DNA of 64,000 nt from Geoglobus acetivorans (GTDB lineage Archaea > Halobacteriota > Archaeoglobi > Archaeoglobales > Archaeoglobaceae). A program made the position numbers and the translations under genes. Of this stretch, positions 8,380-16,002 are shown piece after piece. Below the pieces are notes generated by a model. That model ran no database searches, was not told where the DNA came from, and worked only from the letters and a program-made list of their open reading frames with translations. The stretch lies in the NCBI RefSeq assembly GCF_039641995.1, contig NZ_CP087714.1:124001-188000 (forward strand). Reading direction: 5' to 3'. The stretch's first letter is position 1. Each line of letters begins with the position of its first letter.

Positions 8380-10899
8380 ATGAAAGAGAAAATGGAGAGG
8401 TACTGGCATGTTCCATTCCTCGTTCTCGCAATTATCACAGGCCTTTATTTGAGAATCATAAACCCCTGGGATGCAGTGTTTGTTTCATGGATGGAGGGAG
8501 CAAGGCTGAGCGGAAACGACCCATGGTATTATTTCAGACTCATAGACTCTGCAATCCAGAATTTTCCGAACAGAATTTGGTTCGACGCTTTCACTCATTA
8601 CCCCTACGGAACATACATTCATTTCGGACCGTTCCTCGTTTATCTTGGAGTATTGGCATCCATGATTGCTGGAGCGACGACTCCTGCAGAGATTAGAACA
8701 GTTGTAGCGTTTATACCAGCAGTCGGTGGAGCGCTCTTGGCAGTACCAACATATCTCCTAACAAAAGAAATCTTTGGAAAGAAGGCAGGAATCATTTCAG
8801 CGTTCGTTGTAGTGCTGATTCCGGGACAGTTGATGGCAAGAAGTGTCCTCAGTTTTAACGATCACCACATCTGGGAAGTATTCTGGCAGGTTGCGACCCT
8901 AGGAACATTCATCCTTGCATACAATAGATGGAAAGCGTACAGTGGCAATTTGAGAAACTCCAGAATGCTCGCATATCCTATTATTGCAGGGATATGTATG
9001 GGAATGTATTTTCTCGCCTGGGGTGCCGGGTTCATATCAGTCATAATGATTACCTTTTTTATTATTCTCTCCTCTCTGCTGAGAACCTACATACAGGTAG
9101 ACACTGTGGCACTTGCAAAAGTTTCCGTAATCTCATTTCTGGTGGCTTCAGTAATCTACCTGCCCTTTTCAAACAAATTCCCCAGTTTTGCAGTAACATA
9201 TTACTCTCCGTTTCAGCTTAGCGTGCTACTTGGAGCTGCAGCCATCGTCGCAGTATTATATATTGTTGAGACAAGAGTTATCAAGAACAATAAATTTGAG
9301 AGCAAATGGACATACCCAGTGTCTGCCGTTGCAATAATCGCGATCTCAACTATACTACTCTACATACTTTCACCCGAATTTATCAGAAATCTGCAGTTCA
9401 TACTAAGGGTTGTCCAGCCAAAAGGTGGACAATTAACCATAGCAGAAGTCCAACCATTCTTCAGTCTCGGAGGAAAATTCAGCTTTGAACCGGCATGGCA
9501 GAACTTCAGCATTACATTCTTCTTTGCCCTTCCTGCAATGTTCTACTACGCATTCAGAGCATTAAGGGACAGGAACGAAAGGTACCTGTACATATCCATC
9601 TGGGCCTTTGCAATGCTCATAGCTCTTATGGGGCAGAACAGATTCGCGTATTACTTCGGTGTTGTTTCGGCTGTATTTTCCTCCGCGATCGTTAGTGAAA
9701 TTCTTGGCAGAGTGAGGTTCTACGAATACCTCGAAGCAGCAATTAACAACAACCAGAAGAAAATGAAAAAAATCGGCATCAAGGCTGTGATTGCCGGTGT
9801 GCTTCTGCTTCTCGTACTCATATACCCCACATTTTCTCAGGCCAACTTCTACAGCAAGTGGTCTGCAGGGGGGATAAACAAGCAGTGGTATGATACGCTT
9901 GAGTGGATGAGGGACAACACTCCTGGCAAAGAGGTCTACGATGAATTTTACTATCAGCTGTATAAACCGCCAGAGAGTTCCGGAGACCGATATCCATACT
10001 ACCCGGATGGAGTTTACAGTATAATAAGCTGGTGGGATTACGGTCACTGGATTACGGCAATCGCACACCGCATACCTGTTGCGAATCCTTTCCAGCAGGG
10101 CATAGGCAATAAATACAACGATGTGCCCGGAGCAGCGCCGTTCTTCACCGCGTTCAATGAGAGCTACGCAGACAGGATTGCTGAAAAACTGGGTGTCAAA
10201 TACGTTGTCAGCGATGTAGAGATGGCGACAGGCAAATTCTACGCGATGGCGGTGTGGGCAGAAGGTGAGCTTGGCAAAGCCGAGAGAACATACTATGCCG
10301 GTGGGGGAATAGTATATGTTGATGCCAACGGAAATCTTGGACTCTCTCTTACAGGGCAGATACCAGCAGGAGGGAGAGTGATCACCCATGTGAGCATACC
10401 CCGTGAAGATTACTACAGAACCATGGAGGCAAAGTTCCACATATTCGATGGCAGTGGTCTGAAGCACTACAGAATGGTTTACGAGAGTGGATTCAGCACG
10501 AACACGCTATCCGGGCTCAATGAGCTTGTGTACAAGAACATCTACAATTCGATGTATGCAAACAAATTTGATTACGGCAGGATTCCGACAGCATATTCTG
10601 GTTACGTCAAGGTTTTCGAATTTGTTGAGGGTGCAAGGATTACGGGCAAGGCCAATGGAGACTATGTCATTGCAAAGGTCACCATTAAAACAAATCAGGG
10701 TAGAACCTTCGACTACATTCAGAAAGTGCCTGTTGTAAATGGAAAATACGAGCTTGTACTCCCGTACGCCCAGGATACGAGCTACCCCGTCAAACCGGTA
10801 ACAGCATACACCATAGAGAGTGGTGGAATCGCGAAGACACTCGAGCTTACAGAAAAGCAGGTGGAGAATGGAGAACTGCTAACACTCGATTTAACATAA
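8380..10899 (+). CDS. aglB: Dolichyl-phosphooligosaccharide-protein glycotransferase (archaeal oligosaccharyltransferase, AglB-L type)
   Basis: 839 residues of the STT3/AglB family, which transfer a lipid-linked oligosaccharide to Asn in N-x-S/T sequons on the outer face of the membrane. An N-terminal multi-pass region (about residues 10-490) carries the first acidic motif, GNDPWYYF with metal-binding Asp47. The soluble C-terminal part starts with the diagnostic WWDYGHW (551-557), which binds the sequon Ser/Thr. The length fits the long AglB form of Archaeoglobales rather than the short paralogues of about 590 residues. It stands between the nucleotide-sugar genes and the sulfate-activation operon, consistent with a sulfated or uronate-bearing N-glycan. 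Confidence 0.95.
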   Translation: MKEKMERYWHVPFLVLAIITGLYLRIINPWDAVFVSWMEGARLSGNDPWYYFRLIDSAIQNFPNRIWFDAFTHYPYGTYIHFGPFLVYLGVLASMIAGATTPAEIRTVVAFIPAVGGALLAVPTYLLTKEIFGKKAGIISAFVVVLIPGQLMARSVLSFNDHHIWEVFWQVATLGTFILAYNRWKAYSGNLRNSRMLAYPIIAGICMGMYFLAWGAGFISVIMITFFIILSSLLRTYIQVDTVALAKVSVISFLVASVIYLPFSNKFPSFAVTYYSPFQLSVLLGAAAIVAVLYIVETRVIKNNKFESKWTYPVSAVAIIAISTILLYILSPEFIRNLQFILRVVQPKGGQLTIAEVQPFFSLGGKFSFEPAWQNFSITFFFALPAMFYYAFRALRDRNERYLYISIWAFAMLIALMGQNRFAYYFGVVSAVFSSAIVSEILGRVRFYEYLEAAINNNQKKMKKIGIKAVIAGVLLLLVLIYPTFSQANFYSKWSAGGINKQWYDTLEWMRDNTPGKEVYDEFYYQLYKPPESSGDRYPYYPDGVYSIISWWDYGHWITAIAHRIPVANPFQQGIGNKYNDVPGAAPFFTAFNESYADRIAEKLGVKYVVSDVEMATGKFYAMAVWAEGELGKAERTYYAGGGIVYVDANGNLGLSLTGQIPAGGRVITHVSIPREDYYRTMEAKFHIFDGSGLKHYRMVYESGFSTNTLSGLNELVYKNIYNSMYANKFDYGRIPTAYSGYVKVFEFVEGARITGKANGDYVIAKVTIKTNQGRTFDYIQKVPVVNGKYELVLPYAQDTSYPVKPVTAYTIESGGIAKTLELTEKQVENGELLTLDLT

Positions 10900-10921
10900 A
10901 CTTCTTTCCATTTATTACAGC

Positions 10922-11671
10922 CTAAAGAAGGAGCAATAAGCCCATCAGCAAAATTAATACAGAAAGCATCATCCTCAAAGCCCTATCACCAACCTTAGGG
11001 CCAGCGTAAACCCCTACTACCACCCCAGGAACAGAGGAGAATATTAGAATAAGAGCTAAGTTGTAATCAACATTCCCCATCCTGGCGTGGATGATCGACG
11101 CAAAAAACGTCAGTGCAAAGCCAAAAAGAAGCTCCGTACCCACAATAACTCTGGAAACCATACCGGTGAACAGCAGAAGAAACAGAGTTACCAGAACACC
11201 GCTCCCAACAGACGTTAGCTGAACGAGCGCACCAACAACGAATCCGGTTAAGACGAGAGACAAATCATCAGGGGTCTTATCGGTCGATTTTAAGAAATAC
11301 GTCCTGTAAATCGTCGCAAGAGAAGATATCACAAGCACAAAAGCCAGAATCTGTGTTAAAAATCTGTTCAAAAATTCAACACCCCAGAAATTCTTTAGGA
11401 GAGTCATAAGATATGCTGAGACTAAGAGTCCGGGTATGGAGCCTGCCAAGAGAGTTGAAGAAACTTTGACGTTCACATTTCCCTTCCGGTAGTGCATTAG
11501 TGCTGCAAAGAACCTCGTTACAGCACTGTACAGCAGATCAGTCCCAACCGCAACCCTCGGCTGAACGCCAAGAAAAATTAATGCAGGGGTTAGAACGGCC
11601 CCACCACCCATCCCCGTTAGCCCAACAAGAAACCCGACAGCGAAGCCGAGAAAATAAACGATTTCCAACAC
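10922..11671 (-). CDS. TauE/SafE (DUF81) family sulfite/sulfate-type transporter
   Basis: 249 residues, almost entirely hydrophobic, in two related halves. Each half begins with the small-residue loop of the family: GLTGMGGGAVLTPAL near residue 18 and LTSVGSGVLVTLF near residue 152. About eight membrane helices are expected. The family exports or imports sulfur oxyanions and organosulfonates; direction cannot be read from sequence. It is the last gene of the sat-cysC operon and its GTG start abuts the cysC stop (CTGGAGGTGTAGTG). It could import sulfate for activation or remove sulfite. It is convergent with aglB, 22 nt apart. Confidence 0.82.
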   Translation of the reverse strand: MLEIVYFLGFAVGFLVGLTGMGGGAVLTPALIFLGVQPRVAVGTDLLYSAVTRFFAALMHYRKGNVNVKVSSTLLAGSIPGLLVSAYLMTLLKNFWGVEFLNRFLTQILAFVLVISSLATIYRTYFLKSTDKTPDDLSLVLTGFVVGALVQLTSVGSGVLVTLFLLLFTGMVSRVIVGTELLFGFALTFFASIIHARMGNVDYNLALILIFSSVPGVVVGVYAGPKVGDRALRMMLSVLILLMGLLLLL

Positions 11672-12195
11672 TACACCTCCAGATACCCCAGCTCCTCTGC
11701 CTTTTTCAGAACTTCTCTGACCTCTTCCTCAACGCTCATTCTGTGAGATTCAAGAACGACCTCGGGGTTTTCTGGCTCCTCGTAAACCCCATCATACCCC
11801 GTCAGCCCCTTGATCTCTCCTCTGAGCGCCTTTGCATAAAGTCCCTTGGGATCCCTCTCTATCCTCACTTCAAGTGGGCATTTCAGGTAAACCTCCACAA
11901 ACCTGCCAATCTCCCCTCTCGCCTTCATCCTGACAGACCTGTAAGGAGAAATCAGGGAGACGACTGCAACAATTCCGTTTCTCGATAAAAGCTTGGCCAT
12001 GTGTATCACAACGCGATTGTGCATTTCCCTCGCTTCCCTGCTGAAACCTATGTCAGGGTAGAGGGTTCTCCTGATCTCATCCCCGTCCAGCACCTCGACC
12101 TTCATCCCTCTTCCCTTAAGCTCCTTTTCGAGTGCTTTTGCGAGCGTAGTTTTGCCCGCACCGCTCGGACCTGTAAGCCATATCACAAAGCTCAT
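11671..12195 (-). CDS. cysC: Adenylylsulfate (APS) kinase
   Basis: 174 residues starting MSFVIWLTGPSGAGKTTLAK. Walker A is GPSGAGKT (9-16). LDGDEIRRTLYPDIGFS and SLISPYRSVR are the standard APS-kinase APS/ATP-binding segments. It phosphorylates APS to PAPS, the sulfate donor for sulfotransferases. Full length, single domain. The ATG overlaps the stop of the AlkP-family gene (ATGA). PAPS reductase is not seen in this window, so the PAPS made here is more likely used for sulfation (the sulfotransferase at 380-1318) than for assimilation; that is an inference. Confidence 0.93.
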   Translation of the reverse strand: MSFVIWLTGPSGAGKTTLAKALEKELKGRGMKVEVLDGDEIRRTLYPDIGFSREAREMHNRVVIHMAKLLSRNGIVAVVSLISPYRSVRMKARGEIGRFVEVYLKCPLEVRIERDPKGLYAKALRGEIKGLTGYDGVYEEPENPEVVLESHRMSVEEEVREVLKKAEELGYLEV

Positions 12196-13568
12196 ATTAC
12201 ATGCTCACCTCTCATTTCCACGTCAATGCCGTAAATTTTCAGGATTGTGGGTGCAAAATCGTAAATAGAGCAGTTCACATGCCTGCTGTCCAGTTCCGGA
12301 TGACTGAGCATGAACACGCCGTATTCTGAATGAACAGCGTCATCCGGTCCGGTGTCATTCTCGGCAAGGTAGTTCGTTCCATGCCCGAGAGTTCCCGCAG
12401 CCCTCCAGTAGAGATCATCAAAGTAAACCATCATATCCGGCTTATCGCCGAGAGCAACTGGGTAGATTTCCTCAGGATAAAAGATCTTTGTGTCCCATTT
12501 CTCGCCATCAGGTCCCCTTATGGACCTCAAATGATCTGCCAGCTCATCCCTGACTTTTTCGTATTCGGATTTGCCTACTGTTCCATTCTTCTCCCTTCCT
12601 TCCACGTTCAGGAAGATTCTCGAATAGTAACCACCCCATGCCCACGCAGTCGTTCTGCCCCAGTCCACATCGAGGTCCTCAAACTTCACAGCTCTGCCCT
12701 TTTCCAAAACCTCCGGGTTCCTTATTTTCAGAAAACCCTCGTCTATCAGCCACTGGTTGATGGCAAATGCGCCCTTCATCCTCTTGACACCGTGGTCCGA
12801 GACGATTGCAACAGCAACATCGTCATCCAGAAGCTCGAGAGTCTTTCCAATCTCTCTGTCAAGAAGCCTGTAATAGTCCCTTATCACGTTCCGGTATTTG
12901 CCGCCCTCCTCGTACAGGTGGTGTTCCCTGTCAAAGTACTTCCAGAATGCATGGTGTATTCTGTCAAGACCTATTTCCACAATCTGGAAGTAATCCCAGT
13001 CCTTTTCCTGAATGAGGTATCTCGCCACCTCAAACCTCTTTTCAGTCATTTCCCAGATTTTTTCCTTAACCTCGTCCCTGTCATCCTTCCTGAAGACCAC
13101 ATCGAAGATGTATTCACCCACGAGCCCCTCCACCTCATTCTTCAGTTCAGCCGGGTAAGTGTAGTCCACGCTCGCATCTGGAGTTATGAAACAGCTTATC
13201 AGCCAGCCGTTTACCTTTCTCGGAGGGTACGTTGGCGGTACACCAATGAGAGCGCTTTTCTTGCCTTCCATTGCAAGGTAATCCCATATAGCAGGTTCGG
13301 CGATTTTTCTGCTGTTCGCTAACCACATGTCGGTATAGCTACCAGCCTTCCTGTGTCTGAAACCGTAAAGTCCAAGCTCCCCCGGTGTTTTCCCGGTTGC
13401 CATCACCATCCAAGCCGGAATCGTTATTGCCGGGATGCAGCTTTTCATCGGGCCGTAAACCGCATTTTCCATCAGCTTCCTAATAGTGGGAAGCTCATCG
13501 ATGAACTCGCTGAAAAGCAGTTCCGGAGGAGCCGAATCAAGTCCAAAAACAATCACTCTTTCCACCAT
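12192..13568 (-). CDS. Alkaline-phosphatase-superfamily phosphodiesterase/nucleotide pyrophosphatase-like protein
   Basis: About 458 residues from the ATG at 13568, which has GGGTGGTT upstream; a GTG three codons earlier is possible. AlkP-superfamily metal ligands are present: FGLDSAPPELL (Asp11), nucleophile Thr49 in AITIPAW, VSDHGVKRMKG, and GTLGHGTNY near the C-terminus. Members hydrolyse phosphodiesters, pyrophosphates or sulfate esters. The Thr nucleophile argues for the phosphodiesterase/NPP branch and against formylglycine sulfatases, which need Cys or Ser. No signal peptide is seen. Lying between cysC and the DHH gene, it may act on APS, PAPS, pAp or a sugar nucleotide. Confidence 0.75.
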   Translation of the reverse strand: MVERVIVFGLDSAPPELLFSEFIDELPTIRKLMENAVYGPMKSCIPAITIPAWMVMATGKTPGELGLYGFRHRKAGSYTDMWLANSRKIAEPAIWDYLAMEGKKSALIGVPPTYPPRKVNGWLISCFITPDASVDYTYPAELKNEVEGLVGEYIFDVVFRKDDRDEVKEKIWEMTEKRFEVARYLIQEKDWDYFQIVEIGLDRIHHAFWKYFDREHHLYEEGGKYRNVIRDYYRLLDREIGKTLELLDDDVAVAIVSDHGVKRMKGAFAINQWLIDEGFLKIRNPEVLEKGRAVKFEDLDVDWGRTTAWAWGGYYSRIFLNVEGREKNGTVGKSEYEKVRDELADHLRSIRGPDGEKWDTKIFYPEEIYPVALGDKPDMMVYFDDLYWRAAGTLGHGTNYLAENDTGPDDAVHSEYGVFMLSHPELDSRHVNCSIYDFAPTILKIYGIDVEMRGEHVI

Positions 13569-14509
13569 AACAACCACCCGAAATGATCACCAACAATACT
13601 GAGGGCTTCATCAAGCCTCGTTTTTGCACAAATAATTCCCAGAACATCTGATTTTCCACCAGCGTTGAATCCAAGGCTTTTGAGTCTCCGGATGAGATCG
13701 GCAATCCCGAGTCTGTCCGCCAGTGCTTTATCGACCCTGATATAAATCTGAGCGTGGCCATTATAGTCCTCATTAACCACAATCGCGATCGGGAATTTGA
13801 GGTCCCACACGAGCCTTCTCGCAACAATAGATGTTACGTTATACCTGCTCGAGTATCTTGCATAAACAAAATCACCTTTATCCTCCGCCCTCTCAACTAT
13901 CTCTGCAATTTCACTTTCGAGGAGGTCGAGGTTGTTAGTCCATTCGTCATCGTTCAGCAGTTCCAACGGGTCAGAATGGGTTATCCTTTCAACCGCACCT
14001 TCCACACCATCCAGATCGCAGACCATGGATGGAGAGTTGATGAGTCTGGCGAGATGCAGAGCCTGATTCTCCGAAAGTCCATGTCTGTCAAGCAATTTCC
14101 TGACCCAGTCAAACTGGAAAGCACCTCTTCCCAGATCCCCGACCGCCCCAATGGCAGACTGCCAGCCCCAGTGGTTAAAGTAATCAGACACCACGTACGA
14201 AGCAGAAGGAGCAGGTTTTCCTTCAAGCAGGGGATTGACATGCGTGGCGTTTTCATTTTCAATTCTCCGCTGAATGTGATGGTCGAAGAAATAAAGTGGC
14301 TTCACTATCACCTCAGCTTCATCAACCATATTCACATCCACGATGTAGATCCGTTCAGCCTCGGCTATGTGACCCCTTATTCGCCCATCGAACTCGAAAA
14401 TCCCTGGAAAAAGAGATATGTTCTCAAATTCCTCGTCTTTAAGAGATTCCACCAGCAGTGCAGCAGAGCATATTCCATCTGTATCCCAGTGATGGATCAG
14501 CAGGTTCAT
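13553..14509 (-). CDS. DHH-family phosphoesterase, candidate pAp/oligonucleotide phosphatase
   Basis: 318 residues from the ATG at 14509; an upstream ATG at 14533 lies inside sat. The DHH signature motifs are HHWDTDG (residues 6-12), IVDVN with Asp58, FFDHH (74-78) and GDLGRG with Asp125. The C-terminal segment GFNAGGKSDVLG resembles a DHHA1 domain with GGK in place of the usual GGH. No OB fold or zinc finger is present, unlike RecJ. DHH-DHHA1 proteins such as NrnA dephosphorylate pAp, the by-product of PAPS-dependent sulfation, so the position between sat and cysC makes that role attractive. It is coupled to sat (TAG, one base, ATG). Confidence 0.78.
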   Translation of the reverse strand: MNLLIHHWDTDGICSAALLVESLKDEEFENISLFPGIFEFDGRIRGHIAEAERIYIVDVNMVDEAEVIVKPLYFFDHHIQRRIENENATHVNPLLEGKPAPSASYVVSDYFNHWGWQSAIGAVGDLGRGAFQFDWVRKLLDRHGLSENQALHLARLINSPSMVCDLDGVEGAVERITHSDPLELLNDDEWTNNLDLLESEIAEIVERAEDKGDFVYARYSSRYNVTSIVARRLVWDLKFPIAIVVNEDYNGHAQIYIRVDKALADRLGIADLIRRLKSLGFNAGGKSDVLGIICAKTRLDEALSIVGDHFGWLLWWKE

Positions 14510-14510
14510 G

Positions 14511-15650
14511 CTACTCAACAAACGGTTTTTCAAAGCTACTTATCACCTCAAAAACCTCAGGCCTCATGAGGTGCTCTGGAGGCTGTATACCTCCAGTTAT
14601 CATCCTCCTCAACCTCGTCCCGCTTATCTTCTCGTGATGTTCCCCACCATGAGGGCAGATTTTCGCGTTGACCATTCCGGCACACTTCCTGCAGTAGAAC
14701 GCCTCCCGGATGAACATCGGGGTTATGCCCAGGTCGGGAAACTCGTCAAATATTTTCCAGGCATCGTACGGGCCATAGTAATCTCCAACCCCTGCATGGT
14801 CCCTTCCCACAATGAAGTGGGTGCATCCGAAGTTCTTGCGCATTATTGCGTGGTGTATTGCCTCCCTCGGTCCGGCATACCTCATCTCGTATCTGACGGT
14901 TGCAAGGGTTGCGGCATCCTTTGGATAGTAATGTTCAAAAAGAACCTCATAGGCCTTAATTATTACCTCATCCCTGTAATCTCCGGGCTTTTTCTTTCCA
15001 AGAACGGGATTGATGAAAAGACCATCAACGAACGTCAGCGCAGCTTTCTGAACGTACTCATGTCCGGTGTGGGGAACGTTTCTCGTCTGGAACGCAACAA
15101 CCGTGTCCCACCCTCTCTCCCGGAACAGAACTCTTGTTTCCACCGGTCTGAGAGTGTATCTGCCAAACTCGTTCGGAATTTCGTTGAGAAGCTCGATTTC
15201 ACCACCCACAAGGTAATCATTCATCGAGTGAACCTTCATAACTCCCGGGTGTTCGGGATCGTCGGTTCCAAAGACCTTCAGGGCAAGGTGTCTCTTATCG
15301 TAACGATAGATGTCCTCAACATGCATCCTTGCAACCGGAGTGCCGGCATGGAAAAGAAGTATGGCATCCCCTTCAACAAACCCAGGTTCATCAGCATCCA
15401 GCAGGACCGGGATTGTCCAAGGTGTATCATCGCTCAACCTCATGTGGTCGAGGACGGATTCGTAGTCCTCCCCTGTAAGAAAGCCATCCAAAGGTGAGTA
15501 AACTCCGTGTGCTATGTTTTCGAGATCTATGGCCGTTCCCCGATCGATTGTTACTGCAGGATACTCGTGCTGCTCACCGACGATTCTCTCCCTCGTGTTA
15601 TCCGAGACTGTGCGTCTGACAAGCCTGCCTCCGTGAGGTCTGGATACCAT
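14511..15650 (-). CDS. sat: Sulfate adenylyltransferase (ATP sulfurylase)
   Basis: 379 residues, single domain, the usual size of archaeal and sulfur-prokaryote homo-oligomeric Sat. Motifs: substrate loop FQTRNVPHTGHEY, GRDHAGVGDYYGPYDA, and a C-terminal metal-binding cluster with CRKC and CPHG. It joins sulfate and ATP to give APS and pyrophosphate. In sulfate-reducing relatives sat feeds APS reductase, but no aprAB is present nearby; here the operon partner is APS kinase, so PAPS synthesis is the more likely use. It follows the ribbon-helix-helix gene by 15 nt and is followed by the DHH gene with almost no gap. Confidence 0.94.
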   Translation of the reverse strand: MVSRPHGGRLVRRTVSDNTRERIVGEQHEYPAVTIDRGTAIDLENIAHGVYSPLDGFLTGEDYESVLDHMRLSDDTPWTIPVLLDADEPGFVEGDAILLFHAGTPVARMHVEDIYRYDKRHLALKVFGTDDPEHPGVMKVHSMNDYLVGGEIELLNEIPNEFGRYTLRPVETRVLFRERGWDTVVAFQTRNVPHTGHEYVQKAALTFVDGLFINPVLGKKKPGDYRDEVIIKAYEVLFEHYYPKDAATLATVRYEMRYAGPREAIHHAIMRKNFGCTHFIVGRDHAGVGDYYGPYDAWKIFDEFPDLGITPMFIREAFYCRKCAGMVNAKICPHGGEHHEKISGTRLRRMITGGIQPPEHLMRPEVFEVISSFEKPFVE

Positions 15651-15665
15651 AAAGGGTCCCTGTAC

Positions 15666-15896
15666 TCAGTCCAGATATCCCAGAGCCCGCAACCTTTCCT
15701 TGACCTTCTCCTCTTCCTCCTTGCTGAAGACTTCCTCCTTTTCCTCTTCCTCAAGGCTGGCGAGGACTTCCCTCAGAACATATGTAACATAATCCGACAC
15801 AGACGTAAACCCCGTTCCCTCTATCCTCTGCTTGATCTTCTCATAAAGCTGCACCGGTATGCTCACGGTTGTGTATTTCCTCTTCTCATCGCTCAT
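15666..15896 (-). CDS. Ribbon-helix-helix (CopG-like) protein leading the sulfate-activation operon
   Basis: 76 residues from the ATG at 15896, preceded by AGGTGATGG. The segment KYTTVSIPVQLYEKIKQRI followed by a predicted Gly turn and the helix SVSDYVTYVLREVL is a ribbon-helix-helix fold, with the beta strand (TTVSIP) that would contact DNA. A very acidic, Glu-rich tail (EEEEKEE) follows and then RLRALGYLD. It is the first gene of the operon, and a perfect palindrome sits between its TATA box and start. Autoregulation of the sat operon is inferred. The acidic tail is unusual for a DNA-binding protein and could serve protein contacts. Confidence 0.8.
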   Translation of the reverse strand: MSDEKRKYTTVSIPVQLYEKIKQRIEGTGFTSVSDYVTYVLREVLASLEEEEKEEVFSKEEEEKVKERLRALGYLD

Positions 15897-15899
15897 CTC

Positions 15900-15940
15900 C
15901 ATCACCTAATTACATTTAATTAAATAGCATTAAAAAGTTT
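15900..15940 (-). promoter_or_regulatory. Promoter with palindromic operator for the sat-cysC operon
   Basis: On the minus strand a TATA-like TTTTTAATG (15929-15938) is followed by the perfect 12-bp palindrome ATTTAATTAAAT (15914-15925) and then AGGTGAT and the ATG at 15896. The palindrome covers the expected transcription start, the classical place for a repressor to block initiation. It is AT-only, so a chance palindrome is possible. Confidence 0.45.
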
Positions 15941-16002
15941 TTCGGAATTTAAATTAAAAGAAACAAAAGGATTTTGAAAGATAGCATTCTCTTTTAAAAG
16001 GA

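Noticed and set aside
9562-10467. 301-codon minus-strand frame opposite aglB
   Set aside because: Rich in Cys, His and Arg with no domain pattern; aglB on the other strand has all catalytic motifs.
12330-13322. 330-codon plus-strand frame opposite the AlkP-family gene
   Set aside because: Shadow of a gene with clear metal-binding motifs.
12192-13568. Sulfatase assignment for the AlkP-superfamily protein
   Set aside because: The nucleophile position is Thr in AITIPAW, not the Cys or Ser needed for formylglycine, so phosphodiesterase/NPP-type is preferred despite the sulfur context.
14508-15497. 329-codon plus-strand frame opposite sat
   Set aside because: Sat is secure on the minus strand; the frame shows no protein-like pattern.
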